Shown one piece after another: positions 34,458-42,730 of a stretch of DNA of 64,000 nucleotides. The stretch comes from an uncultured SAR86 cluster bacterium. Lineage in GTDB: Bacteria > Pseudomonadota > Gammaproteobacteria > Magnimaribacterales > AG-339-G14. The DNA is taken from positions 404,916 to 468,915 of the forward strand of contig CACMKG010000001.1 of NCBI GenBank assembly GCA_902614235.1. The letters are read 5' to 3'. Made by a program: the position numbers and the translations under genes. How positions within the stretch are numbered: the stretch's first letter is position 1; every line of letters starts with the position of its first letter. A model generated the notes under the pieces. The model searched no databases. It saw only the letters and a program-made list of their open reading frames with translations, and was not told the DNA's origin.

Positions 34458-34892
34458 TTATTTAATACCTTCTTCTGGTAAAGAAGAGTTAACATAGGTA
34501 GAAATACCCCACTTATCATCAATTTTCGACAAAATCATAAAACCTATACCTTTGTTATAAATTTTTCCTTCTTTATTATGTCTGGCGTAAGTAATTTTTA
34601 CTATTGCTTCATGTTCAGACTCAAAGATTTTATTTGTATTCAAAATTGAAGAATATACCCATTGAGTAGTTTTTAGTTCTTCAAAATTAAACCAAAAGTT
34701 GCTTTCAATAAGTTCTGTTTTTCCATTTAAAATTCTAATAAAAGGATTATGAAATTTATCATGGAAAGCCGATATATCTGCTTTATTAAATGAATCAAAA
34801 TATGAAACGATGAAATTGTCTACTTCATTAGAGTAAACATTTATTGAAGTTGTTATAAAGTAAATAAATAAAAGTTTTTTAATAATTTTCAT
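34458..34892 (-). CDS. Small exported NTF2/SnoaL-like protein
   Basis: The 144-residue protein has a signal peptide (about 1-21, ending VYS). The mature part has the cone-fold pattern of NTF2-like proteins: a first helix DNFIVSYFDSFNKADISAFHDKF, the turn NPFIRI, a helix, and strands HEAIVKITYARHNKEG and GIGFMILSKIDDKWGIS. Such proteins bind small molecules or act as isomerases. It begins inside the end of the exported haloalkane dehalogenase gene (14-bp overlap, same strand), so the two are coupled and both lead to the periplasm. Confidence 0.68.
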   Translation of the reverse strand: MKIIKKLLFIYFITTSINVYSNEVDNFIVSYFDSFNKADISAFHDKFHNPFIRILNGKTELIESNFWFNFEELKTTQWVYSSILNTNKIFESEHEAIVKITYARHNKEGKIYNKGIGFMILSKIDDKWGISTYVNSSLPEEGIK

Positions 34893-36003
34893 TAGTATTT
34901 ATTAAATCTGATACAGGGTTCCCTTTTATAAATTCACTTATAATTTTTGCTAATTCTGGCCCAACTTCTTCTTGAACAAAATGTCCTGCGCCTCCTAAAG
35001 TTATGACGGTTGGATTAGGAATTCTATTTACAAAATCATCTTTCATTCTAAGTGTAATTCTTTCATTTTCACCAAAAGCTACTAAAAAGGGTTTATCCCA
35101 TTTCTCATAGACCTCTTTCCATAATTTTTCATTTTCAGGCAACTGTGTAGGAATTAAATAAGGCCAAACATGTGCACCAGCCTTAAATAAACCTGTTGGA
35201 TAAGGAGCTTCATATGCATATTCTTCGCCTTCTGTAAGATCTACTCCGCCGAACTTTTCTATGATACCTATGATGTTCATATTTTCTGCATAATAAGAAT
35301 AAGCCATCCATTTTCTGAACATTGAAATACCCGTTGAAGCCGATGGCTCTCCTGCAGACAATGCTTCGTCTGCGGCAGCTGATAACTCTTCAAAAGTTAC
35401 TGGACCATTCCACCAAACTACAAGTTTCGTTATGGACTCTAAAAACCAAGCACCTATACCTTCAGCTGCTGCAAAACCAGTATTTGATACAACTATATTT
35501 CCGAACCTATCAGGAATCTCTGCAACAACTCTCAATCCAACAAGACCTCCCCAATCTTGACCAAAAAATGTAGCATTCTGTAAATCCAATCTTTGTATAA
35601 GTTCTTTCATCACATCAACATGATGTTTATAACTATAATCATACTTTGAAATATATTTATCTGACTTTCCAAATCCAACACAATCTGGGACTATTACTCT
35701 GTGACCCTCTTCTACAAGAACAGGAATCATTTTTCTGAATAAATAACTCCAAGTTGGCTCACCATGTAAAAGAAAGATTGGATCAGCATCTTTAGGGCCT
35801 TCGTCAAGATAATGAATTCTTAAACCATCAATCATCATATAATTAGCTACGTAAGGATAATTTTCAAGATCAACAAACCTTTCGTCTGGAGTTCTTAATA
35901 TACCTGGAGAGATTTCATTTTCTAAAAGACCTTCTCTTTTTACTTCCTTTGAACATGAAAATATAACAAGCGGTAAAAAAAATAAATAAACTAACAATTT
36001 CAT
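34879..36003 (-). CDS. Haloalkane dehalogenase, HLD-I (DhlA-like), exported
   Basis: The 374-residue protein resembles DhlA: ILRTPDERFVDLENYPY, LHGEPTWSYLFRKMIPV, FGKSDK, nucleophile elbow GQDWGGLVG (D150, W151), and GGAGHFVQEE (H341). The acid residue, D260 in DhlA, aligns with E314 in GENERIT. A cap insertion near residues 180-220 has two tryptophans (VVWWNG). Residues 1-17 look like a lipoprotein signal ending in FSC (C17), so the enzyme is probably exported. I start at ATG 36003; the frame is open upstream to 36312, but that part runs antisense through the next gene. It lies back to back with an HLD-II gene. Confidence 0.83.
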   Translation of the reverse strand: MKLLVYLFFLPLVIFSCSKEVKREGLLENEISPGILRTPDERFVDLENYPYVANYMMIDGLRIHYLDEGPKDADPIFLLHGEPTWSYLFRKMIPVLVEEGHRVIVPDCVGFGKSDKYISKYDYSYKHHVDVMKELIQRLDLQNATFFGQDWGGLVGLRVVAEIPDRFGNIVVSNTGFAAAEGIGAWFLESITKLVVWWNGPVTFEELSAAADEALSAGEPSASTGISMFRKWMAYSYYAENMNIIGIIEKFGGVDLTEGEEYAYEAPYPTGLFKAGAHVWPYLIPTQLPENEKLWKEVYEKWDKPFLVAFGENERITLRMKDDFVNRIPNPTVITLGGAGHFVQEEVGPELAKIISEFIKGNPVSDLINTNENY

Positions 36004-36059
36004 AAATAATTTAAGATGGTGTTTAATTTTATAATATAGAAGATTATAAAGGAGGAAGT

Positions 36060-36923
36060 ATGAGCACAGAAAAAAAATATATAGAAATTTTAGAAAAAAG
36101 AATGGCTTATATAGATCATGGTGAGGGAGACCCAATAGTTTTTTTACATGGTAACCCCGCCTCTTCTTTCTTGTGGAGAAACATAACACCTCATCTTGAA
36201 AGCATGGGAAGAATAATAGTTCCTGACTTAATTGGAATGGGAGATTCAGAAAAATTAGATGGGATAGATAATGCTGACTATAAATATCATGGGCAATACA
36301 AATATTTATCAACTTTATTGGATTCTTTGGATTTAGGAAATAAAATTAATTTAGTAATTCATGATTGGGGATCGGCAATGGGTTTTCAGTATGCAAGAGA
36401 AAATTCCGATCGCATAAAATCCATAAGCTTCATGGAAGCAATAGTGATGCCATTAACATGGGAGCAATGGCCAGAAAATGCCAGGAATATATTTCAACTT
36501 ATGAGATCTGAAGCTGGCGAAGAAATTGTTCTGGAAAAAAATATTTTTGTTGAGCGAATTTTACTAAATGATTCAGCCAACGGTTTTTCGGAGGAAGAAA
36601 AAGCAGAATACATAAGGCCTTTTAAAAATCCTGGTGAAGATAGACGCCCTACCCTTACATGGCCAAGACAAATACCTATCGAAGGTGAACCAAGTGAAGT
36701 TGTTGAAGAGGTAAGTAAAAATGCTGAATTTCATCAAGATTCAGATATCCCAAAACTGTTTATCAATGCGGAACCAGGATCTATCTTGATAGGTGATCAA
36801 AGAGAATTTGTAAGAAGTTGGAATAATTTGAAGGAAGTATCCGTTAAGGGAAATCATTTTATTCAAGAACACGCTCCTAATGAAATAGGTTCACACATTA
36901 AAGAATTTCTAAATTCTATTTAA
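36060..36923 (+). CDS. Haloalkane dehalogenase, HLD-II (DhaA/LinB-like)
   Basis: The 287-residue protein has the complete HLD-II set: halide-binding N32 in HGNPASSFLWRN, nucleophile D102 with W103 in IHDWGSAMGF, acid E126 in SISFMEAIVMP, and base H266 in VKGNHFIQEH. The cap segment holds WEQWPENARNIFQLMRS. It hydrolyses carbon-halogen bonds of haloalkanes to alcohols. No signal peptide is present, so it is cytoplasmic, unlike its divergent HLD-I neighbour 56 bp away. AAAGGAGGAAGT precedes the ATG. The natural substrate is unknown; activity as a broader hydrolase is possible. Confidence 0.87.
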   Translation: MSTEKKYIEILEKRMAYIDHGEGDPIVFLHGNPASSFLWRNITPHLESMGRIIVPDLIGMGDSEKLDGIDNADYKYHGQYKYLSTLLDSLDLGNKINLVIHDWGSAMGFQYARENSDRIKSISFMEAIVMPLTWEQWPENARNIFQLMRSEAGEEIVLEKNIFVERILLNDSANGFSEEEKAEYIRPFKNPGEDRRPTLTWPRQIPIEGEPSEVVEEVSKNAEFHQDSDIPKLFINAEPGSILIGDQREFVRSWNNLKEVSVKGNHFIQEHAPNEIGSHIKEFLNSI

Positions 36924-37266
36924 TTCCAAATTTTTGAATATTATCGAAAGCCTTCAAAGTAAATTTGTTAAATTTTTTTAAAGCTTTATTCAAGCTTGCA
37001 TAGTCGTAAAACTCATTTACAGCATATCCGTCCCAATAAGTAACTCTGTATTGATTATCGATGGATTGAATGGATATCTCAATTGGATCAGGGTTATCTG
37101 AATTTATCTTTATAGAAATTTCATCTGAATTCTTTGAAATCGAAGTATTTTGAAGTTTATTACTTAGAGTTTCATAGATTAAATTGATTCTATCTTCTTT
37201 TGCTAATAAGCTTTCCTTGTCTATCACATTTATGCCTATTGATTTGGTTGCTTCTTTTTGCGACAT
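36916..37266 (-). CDS. Hypothetical protein, 116 residues
   Basis: I do not recognise this protein. It is charged, with an N-terminal helix (NLIYETLSNKLQN), a strand pair ISIKINSDNPDPIEISIQSI and QYRVTYWDGY, and a C-terminal helix ALKKFNKFTLKAFDNI. No signal peptide is seen. The ATG at 37266 lies 77 bp inside the DUF2805 gene on the same strand in another frame. The true start may therefore be later, or the overlap may be genuine. The stop overlaps the HLD-II gene end by 8 bp convergently. Confidence 0.55.
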   Translation of the reverse strand: MSQKEATKSIGINVIDKESLLAKEDRINLIYETLSNKLQNTSISKNSDEISIKINSDNPDPIEISIQSIDNQYRVTYWDGYAVNEFYDYASLNKALKKFNKFTLKAFDNIQKFGIK

Positions 37267-37447
37267 GTTTTGTTTTTCTACCTGAAACTCTTTTTCTCCA
37301 AAGTTTAAAACTACTAGGTTTTAGGTTATTTCTCATCAAACGCTCTAATTCGTTTTGCGTAATGTCGAATTCTTTATATATGACATCGAAAGGCGTTCTA
37401 TCCTCCCATGCCATTTCAATAATTCTGTTTAAATTATCTTGGTCCAT
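37190..37447 (-). CDS. DUF2805 / TIGR03643 family small basic protein
   Basis: The 85-residue protein begins DQDNLNRIIEMAWEDRTPFD and contains LKPSSFKLWRKRVSGRKTKH, the hallmark of this conserved small family, followed by the AKRSNQ...R tail. The first half has a helix-turn-helix-like pattern (ITQNELERLMRNNL) and the second is strongly basic, suggesting nucleic-acid binding (inference). It is transcribed from the same strand as the 966-residue protein gene upstream; a hairpin at 37461-37484 separates them. Confidence 0.82.
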   Translation of the reverse strand: MDQDNLNRIIEMAWEDRTPFDVIYKEFDITQNELERLMRNNLKPSSFKLWRKRVSGRKTKHVAKRSNQINRHKCDRQGKLISKRR

Positions 37448-37460
37448 AGTGCGTAATTTA

Positions 37461-37484
37461 AGACCTTCTTAAAAAGAAGGTCAA
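37461..37484 (-). terminator. Probable hairpin terminator after the 966-residue protein gene
   Basis: GACCTTCTT (37462-37470) and AAGAAGGTC (37474-37482) form a perfect 9-bp stem with a 3-nt loop. It lies 7 bp past the stop of the gene at 37489-40389. The following uridine tract on the minus strand is short and mixed, so termination may be partial, leaving some readthrough to the DUF2805 gene. Confidence 0.55.
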
Positions 37485-37488
37485 TAAA

Positions 37489-40389
37489 TTACTGACTTGG
37501 TACTGCTACAGTCTCGCCGTGGATGACTGAGGCCTTGCCACTATTAAGAATTCCAGTCGTTGGCTTACTACCAATAGCAGTACTAACTGTAACTAAATCA
37601 CTAGATGATGGTAAGTCAGATAAAGCTTTTGTATAAACTCTGCCACTAGGTAGAGTGCTTAATTTTTTCAAGTATTCGTCACCTCTTAAAGCTCTCACCT
37701 TTATGTTATCACTGCCCGTTTTATCAGTTAAGATTGCGCCATCTGGCAAAGTGAATTCTGGGATGAAGCGATAACATTGATTCCAGGAATCAACATATCT
37801 TCCAACTACAGCTCCAGTACAAGTATTAAAGACTTTGCCTGGAAAATTATGAAGCTCTCCAAATCCTTCAAATTTGATGGTGTATTTTTTTCCGGCTAGA
37901 TTTGTATTAGCGAAATTATAAGTTATGCCACTTGTAGGAACCTCATATTCATAGCTCTTCGGAGCAGAAATAGAAGTAATTTGCGCATCAGTTACGTTGT
38001 AAACTCTGTAATCCGGCCTTTTGGTTAATTCAAAAGTATAAGAAGTAACACTGCCGTCTCTAATTTTATGAGCACAATAATAAGAGTTACCCGTTACAAG
38101 CAAAGCGTCGTCGTCAGCAACCGCACGCCATCGATTGGTGTAACCTCTTGAATTGCCACTATCAAGATCACATTTGATATCAGTTTTATTGGTATTTTCC
38201 ACAGCATTCATACGGAAAGAATGACCATAACGGTTAGTCCAATTATCAACACTGTAAGACGGATTTTTTGTTTTATAGCTATATTTTCTTATGCCATCTC
38301 TATATGACGCAGAATCTAATTTTGTTGCATTTGCTGATGTCCAAGCGATATTACCTCCATCGGCATTTGCTCCAACAAGCACTCCGTTGGTAACGGTATA
38401 ACTAGATAAGTCAGCCTCTACCACTCCACCAATATTGTTATACCTTCCTGCTCCCTCACTAGCTTCTCCACCATCTTGATCGCCGTTACCATTGCCATCG
38501 TAATAACTGGCAACTTTAAAATAAGGACCTTTATTGACATAAGGAGTTTTATCTAAAGTGGTTGCATCTGCTTCGGCATCAACTTTTGTGAAAGCTTCTG
38601 CGATAGCATTATTTAAATTAGTTGCCCCCAAACATCGTTCGACACATACAAAAGTTTTTCCTTCCAATGAAGTGATATCAACTTTAGCTTCGCTAGTAAT
38701 TTTCACTAATGCATTGCCAACGTTTTGAAATGCAGAATAAGGAATTTGATATTGTTCTCTGGAATCTGGATTATAAAAACCCATATTTTCATTCCAACCA
38801 GAACCATTGGTCATATATTCAACCCAAGCAGCAGAAGTAAAAGTCAAAGCAGTATTCAACTCAAAGGGTTTTATCCCAGCATTCCAGTCCATGCCATGGG
38901 TAGCAGTAAAAGTAACGGTACTCCCGCTAACGGAAATTGTTCCAGAATATTCAGGGCAATTACCTTGAGCTGCATTACAATTTCCACTAGTTGGCCAATT
39001 CAAACCACTACTTCCAATCTGATCCTTCCAGGTAGGATGTGTTTTCAAATGTCCCATATACCACTGAAAATTGACACCAGCTAATTGGTTTAGAGCTTTT
39101 GAAGAAGTTGTTTTTTGAAAAACCTGATAATAATTTTTTCTTAAATTATATGTATCTGTATCAGATGAATTTCTCTGATTTTTAAATACTGTTGAATCGG
39201 TAACATTGGATTTATCAGAGTCATTCACGTGCGTACCATAATAACTAGCGTGTGCATGAATGGACTTAGTTAATTCAGAATTATCAGTTGAGTTTGCTTC
39301 TAAAGTTAAAGAGGTATTTGTTAAATCGTATTTAGCCCCTGTTGAATTTAAATAAGTTCCATACTCATATACTTGCCTAGTTGCGTTTGCTACGTCTGTA
39401 CTCCAACAGTGTTCTCCAGTTATGGTCCCTTGTGTCCCTCCTTCCGTATTTACCGCTGCACTTGGAGGATTAGTGAATGCAGCCGCAATTTCAGAATCAA
39501 ATGCTGTCGAATTTGCATAAGTAGTGTTCGATGCAACTAACCCTTGCTGACTTTGATTGTATTTCACCGCATTGTCAAAGAGTTGACAGTAAACTTTATT
39601 TGTATTGTCCTGATATATTTTATATCTCGCTTGGTAATAATCAGTTGTACTAAAATTATTGCCAGAAAACTTCTGAATATTTGAAAGCAAATATCCATCA
39701 CGCTTGTTATTAGCGACGTCAGCCACAATGGATCTAGGCGTGAAAAAAGGCCCATCTTCATAATATTTTATCGTGGTTCCATTTATGTCTAAGTAACCTT
39801 GCAAAATCGTTGTTCCAGCTGCCAGAGTTTGTCCGCCACCCATATTAACAGCTGCATTAGTTTTAATTTCATAAGTCATTGTGAAATTTCCATAGGGTCG
39901 TCCAGCTGCTTCATTTTTGTCAGCAGTCAGGACGGTCTGCGTATAAGCTGTAGATGCAGCCTCAATGCCAGGACCCATTTCAATCACAATATCAAACCAA
40001 CCATTACCAGTAAGCGCCCCGTTGGCATCAGAAGTAACATTTAAAATGCCAGGACTATAGGTAACCTCTTCAACTGTTGCTGCAGCTGTATCCGTAGAAG
40101 TAGCAGCACTTCCTCCAGTAGCAGCTTGTTGTTCTGCAGCTGCATCACTTCCATCTGCTGTTGCACAGGAAGCTTCATCAATCAAAGCTTTATACGGACC
40201 AGCATTGGCAAAAGTTCCAAAATTAGTATTTGATATAAAACACAGAAGGAAATTAACCTGAGACATAGCATCGTTTGCTAAAATACCAGGTACATAAAAA
40301 TCTACTTTTGCAGCATCGTCATCATAATCTGCTGCGAATAAATTTACATTGAAAATTAAAATGAAAGCTAAAAAAATTCTTTTCTTCAT
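37489..40389 (-). CDS. Large exported protein of unknown function, 966 residues
   Basis: I do not recognise a named domain. The protein has a signal peptide (1-19/20, ending FAA), then DYDDDAAKVDFYVPGI and NDAMSQVNFLLCFISNTN. A low-complexity Ala/Thr/Ser linker follows (about 80-107). The rest is rich in Asn, Thr, Tyr and Gly, as expected of a beta-rich surface protein. It has 12 cysteines, an even number, some close together (NCNAAQGNC, VCVERC). YDGNGNGDQDGGE looks like a calcium-binding loop. Coding GC looks higher than in its neighbours. It starts 18 bp after the cupredoxin lipoprotein gene, with AAGGAG upstream, so both form one unit. Confidence 0.78.
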   Translation of the reverse strand: MKKRIFLAFILIFNVNLFAADYDDDAAKVDFYVPGILANDAMSQVNFLLCFISNTNFGTFANAGPYKALIDEASCATADGSDAAAEQQAATGGSAATSTDTAAATVEEVTYSPGILNVTSDANGALTGNGWFDIVIEMGPGIEAASTAYTQTVLTADKNEAAGRPYGNFTMTYEIKTNAAVNMGGGQTLAAGTTILQGYLDINGTTIKYYEDGPFFTPRSIVADVANNKRDGYLLSNIQKFSGNNFSTTDYYQARYKIYQDNTNKVYCQLFDNAVKYNQSQQGLVASNTTYANSTAFDSEIAAAFTNPPSAAVNTEGGTQGTITGEHCWSTDVANATRQVYEYGTYLNSTGAKYDLTNTSLTLEANSTDNSELTKSIHAHASYYGTHVNDSDKSNVTDSTVFKNQRNSSDTDTYNLRKNYYQVFQKTTSSKALNQLAGVNFQWYMGHLKTHPTWKDQIGSSGLNWPTSGNCNAAQGNCPEYSGTISVSGSTVTFTATHGMDWNAGIKPFELNTALTFTSAAWVEYMTNGSGWNENMGFYNPDSREQYQIPYSAFQNVGNALVKITSEAKVDITSLEGKTFVCVERCLGATNLNNAIAEAFTKVDAEADATTLDKTPYVNKGPYFKVASYYDGNGNGDQDGGEASEGAGRYNNIGGVVEADLSSYTVTNGVLVGANADGGNIAWTSANATKLDSASYRDGIRKYSYKTKNPSYSVDNWTNRYGHSFRMNAVENTNKTDIKCDLDSGNSRGYTNRWRAVADDDALLVTGNSYYCAHKIRDGSVTSYTFELTKRPDYRVYNVTDAQITSISAPKSYEYEVPTSGITYNFANTNLAGKKYTIKFEGFGELHNFPGKVFNTCTGAVVGRYVDSWNQCYRFIPEFTLPDGAILTDKTGSDNIKVRALRGDEYLKKLSTLPSGRVYTKALSDLPSSSDLVTVSTAIGSKPTTGILNSGKASVIHGETVAVPSQ

Positions 40390-40407
40390 GTCTGCTCCTT
40401 AAATATA

Positions 40408-40950
40408 TTAGTTAGTTTCCGTGAATTCGACTTGATCAGATTGATTGCCAATAACAATATTAATTGTTCCTCCCATACCAGAATGACTGTGGCAATGGTA
40501 ATAAAGTGTTGAGGGAGTGGAAGCATTAATTACAATGGTAGTTTTTCCGTCTGTTCCAGGAGTACCACTTGTAGTAACACCAGTTGTATACTCAGAACCG
40601 CCACCATGACTACCATCGTTAGTTGTAGATATTCTCAATGGATGGGATGCATTAGTTGACCCTGATTGATCGAACACATAAGTTCCAGCATTTAGTGTTA
40701 ATGTTTTATTTGCAACTCCAGCAGAAGAACTATTCTGCACAACGTAATCACGACTTACATTACCACCATATGCGCCGCCCCCGGTTTCACGAACTGTAAT
40801 ACACAAGTTAGTTGTACTAGGCGAACAAGCAGCTGATGAAGCTGCTGGAGAAGACTCAGTTGTAGTGCTTCCACCACCGCCACCGCCACCGCCACAAGCA
40901 GCTAAAATGAATAGTGATATAAAAAATAAACCTAAGCTTTTCAGTGTCAT
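40408..40950 (-). CDS. Cupredoxin-like lipoprotein
   Basis: The 180-residue protein has a lipoprotein signal with lipobox LAAC (C19) and a Gly8 tether (20-27), then a Ser/Thr/Ala linker. The C-terminal domain is a blue-copper fold: GTYVFDQSG, ASHPLRIS (H103), and YYHCHSHSGMGG with C153, H156 and M159, a full type 1 copper ligand set (H, C, H, M). It should carry one electron at the outer face of a membrane. I prefer ATG 40950 because GGGAG sits 6 nt ahead; an ATG at 40956 directly abuts that site. It is co-transcribed with the 966-residue gene. Confidence 0.85.
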   Translation of the reverse strand: MTLKSLGLFFISLFILAACGGGGGGGGSTTTESSPAASSAACSPSTTNLCITVRETGGGAYGGNVSRDYVVQNSSSAGVANKTLTLNAGTYVFDQSGSTNASHPLRISTTNDGSHGGGSEYTTGVTTSGTPGTDGKTTIVINASTPSTLYYHCHSHSGMGGTINIVIGNQSDQVEFTETN

Positions 40951-40989
40951 AATCATCTCCCAAAAGAATCGAACTCAAAAATAACACTA

Positions 40990-41008
40990 AGAAGACTTCT
41001 TGTCTTCT
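40990..41008 (-). terminator. Possible hairpin terminator after the HSD10-like SDR
   Basis: AGAAGAC (40990-40996) pairs perfectly with GTCTTCT (41002-41008) around a 5-nt loop. It lies 23 bp beyond the stop of the minus-strand SDR and before the cupredoxin start. The downstream T-tract is broken (TAGTGTTATTTTTG), so the call is tentative. Confidence 0.4.
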
Positions 41009-41031
41009 AATTTATTGTTATATAAATGTTC

Positions 41032-41799
41032 TTACTTAGGCTGCATTCTTATAGCACCATCCAGCCTAATTGTTTCACCATTTAAGAATGGATTTTCAAT
41101 GATTTGAGCTACTAATTTTGCAAATTCATCTGGGTAACCAAGCCTTTTTGGAAATTGTGTCATCTCAATTAAAGGCTTTCTAACTTCTTCAGATGCCATA
41201 GCCATAAGTGGCGTATCAAAAATTCCTGGTGCAATAGTGTTATTTCTGATGCCCATACGCGCTAAATCTCTAGCAATAGGCAAAGTCATACCTACCACTC
41301 CTCCTTTGCTGGCACTGTATGCCGCTTGACCTATTTGCCCGTCAAAAGCTGCTACCGAAGCAGTATTAATAATTACTCCACATTCGTCATCAGCTTCAGG
41401 TTCATTTTTACCCATTGCGTCGGCAGCTAGTCTAATTGCATTGAAAGTACCTGTGAGATTTATATCCAGGACCAACTTAAAATAATCAAGAGGATGTGGA
41501 CCATCTCTACCTACAGTCTTACTGGCACTACCAATACCTGCACAATTAACTAATATATTTACAGCACCAAATTTTTCAACTGTTTTATCAATAGCAGCTT
41601 TTACGCTTTCTTCTTCAATTACATTTGTAATAGAGTAATCTGAGACATCTCCAAGTTCTTCTACTGCCGCCTTTGCATTATCTTCATTTAAATCCAGAAG
41701 CATTAATTTTGCCCCTTTTTCCTTTAGTAATTTGGCAGTGGCTAATCCAAGACCAGAAGCACCACCAGTAATTACTGCTACTTTGTTATTTATATCCAT
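41032..41799 (-). CDS. SDR, 3-hydroxyacyl-CoA dehydrogenase type II (HSD10-like)
   Basis: The 255-residue SDR begins NNKVAVITGGASGLGLATAK (TGxxxGxG), with VNCAGIG, SVAAFDGQIGQAAYSASKGG as the catalytic Ser-Tyr-Lys block, and TIAPGIFDTPL. The insert VGRDGPHPLDYFKLVLDINLTGT and the ending ENPFLNGETIRLDGAIRM are typical of HSD10, which oxidises 2-methyl-3-hydroxybutyryl-CoA and other hydroxyacyl-CoAs. The start is ATG 41799, preceded by AGGAGAAGAA; an upstream ATG at 41829 would place that site inside the gene. It is divergent from the crotonase operon across 128 bp. Confidence 0.88.
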   Translation of the reverse strand: MDINNKVAVITGGASGLGLATAKLLKEKGAKLMLLDLNEDNAKAAVEELGDVSDYSITNVIEEESVKAAIDKTVEKFGAVNILVNCAGIGSASKTVGRDGPHPLDYFKLVLDINLTGTFNAIRLAADAMGKNEPEADDECGVIINTASVAAFDGQIGQAAYSASKGGVVGMTLPIARDLARMGIRNNTIAPGIFDTPLMAMASEEVRKPLIEMTQFPKRLGYPDEFAKLVAQIIENPFLNGETIRLDGAIRMQPK

Positions 41800-41927
41800 T
41801 TCTTCTCCTAAAAATATATCGTTTGGCATTATTACAGTTTCTAAAAAAAAATAAAGTCATGGGCTCTCTATAGACTCGGTCGGTAACCTTTATTAATATA
41901 AACATCCAATTTTTAAAGGGAGAGAAC

Positions 41928-42719
41928 ATGAGAACTGATTTTGAATTTTTAACTACTGAAATAGATGGTCACATTTTAACTGTCACTATTAATCGTCCAG
42001 AAGTAATGAACGCTTTGCATCCGCCAGCTCATGCTGAATTTGACGAGGTGTGGAATGAATTTGATAAAGATGAAGATTTATGGGTAGGAATAGTTACCGG
42101 AGCTGGAGACAGAGCATTTTCTGCAGGAAATGATCTTAAATTTCAAGCTCAAGCTGGAGGAAAGATGGATATAAATATTGCTAGCTCAGGTTTTGCTGGT
42201 TTAACTTCTAGATTCAATTTAACTAAACCCTTAATAGCTGCTGTCAATGGCGTCTCAATGGGTGGAGGATTTGAAATAGCCTTGGCCTGTGACTTAATCG
42301 TTGCTTCTACCAATGCAAAATTTGCCCTACCTGAACCTAAAGTAGGATTAGCTGCTCTGGCAGGAGGAATGCAAAGACTACCAAGACAAATAGGTATGAA
42401 AAATGCTCTGGGGATGATGCTTACTGGTAGACATGTTTCAGCTGAGGAAGGAATGAAATTAGGTTTTGTTAATGAAGTTGTTGAACCTGATAATTTAATC
42501 GAGGCGGCAAAAAATTGGGCGAAGCAAATTGAACAATGTTCGCCTATGTCGATAAGAGCAACGAAACAAGTCGCTTACGAAAATTTTAATGAACCAGATT
42601 TAGAAAAATCAATGAAAGCTAAATATTCGGCAGTTGGCGAATTGTTTGGAAGTGAAGACTTCATTGAAGGCCCTGTTGCATTTGCTGAGAAGAGACTGCC
42701 TAATTGGAAGGGAAAATAA
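41928..42719 (+). CDS. Enoyl-CoA hydratase/isomerase (crotonase family)
   Basis: The 263-residue protein has the crotonase pattern: INRPEVMNALHPPAHAE, AFSAGNDLKFQAQAGG (oxyanion-hole AGND), and NGVSMGGGFEIALACDLIVA followed by FALPEPKVGLAALAGGMQRL. The two catalytic glutamates (GGFE and LPEP) are present, so it can hydrate a double bond. It is the first gene of a + strand run with SDR, acyl-CoA ligase and a second SDR, which together resemble a beta-oxidation cassette. AAAGGGAGAGAAC precedes the ATG. Chain-length preference is unknown. Confidence 0.9.
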   Translation: MRTDFEFLTTEIDGHILTVTINRPEVMNALHPPAHAEFDEVWNEFDKDEDLWVGIVTGAGDRAFSAGNDLKFQAQAGGKMDINIASSGFAGLTSRFNLTKPLIAAVNGVSMGGGFEIALACDLIVASTNAKFALPEPKVGLAALAGGMQRLPRQIGMKNALGMMLTGRHVSAEEGMKLGFVNEVVEPDNLIEAAKNWAKQIEQCSPMSIRATKQVAYENFNEPDLEKSMKAKYSAVGELFGSEDFIEGPVAFAEKRLPNWKGK

Positions 42720-42730
42720 GGAGTAATAAA

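Noticed and set aside
36004-36312. Long upstream extension of the HLD-I frame
   Set aside because: It runs antisense through the HLD-II gene and its translation is low-complexity and hydrophobic; the signal-like start at 36003 is better.
40869-40892. GGN trinucleotide repeat (Gly8) in the cupredoxin lipoprotein
   Set aside because: Poly-glycine tethers after the lipobox cysteine are common in proteobacterial lipoproteins, so it is not treated as a separate repeat or phase-variable tract.
41870-41890. CGGTCGGT direct repeat upstream of the crotonase operon
   Set aside because: It resembles half-sites of some TetR operators but is not a palindrome and has no second copy that I found.
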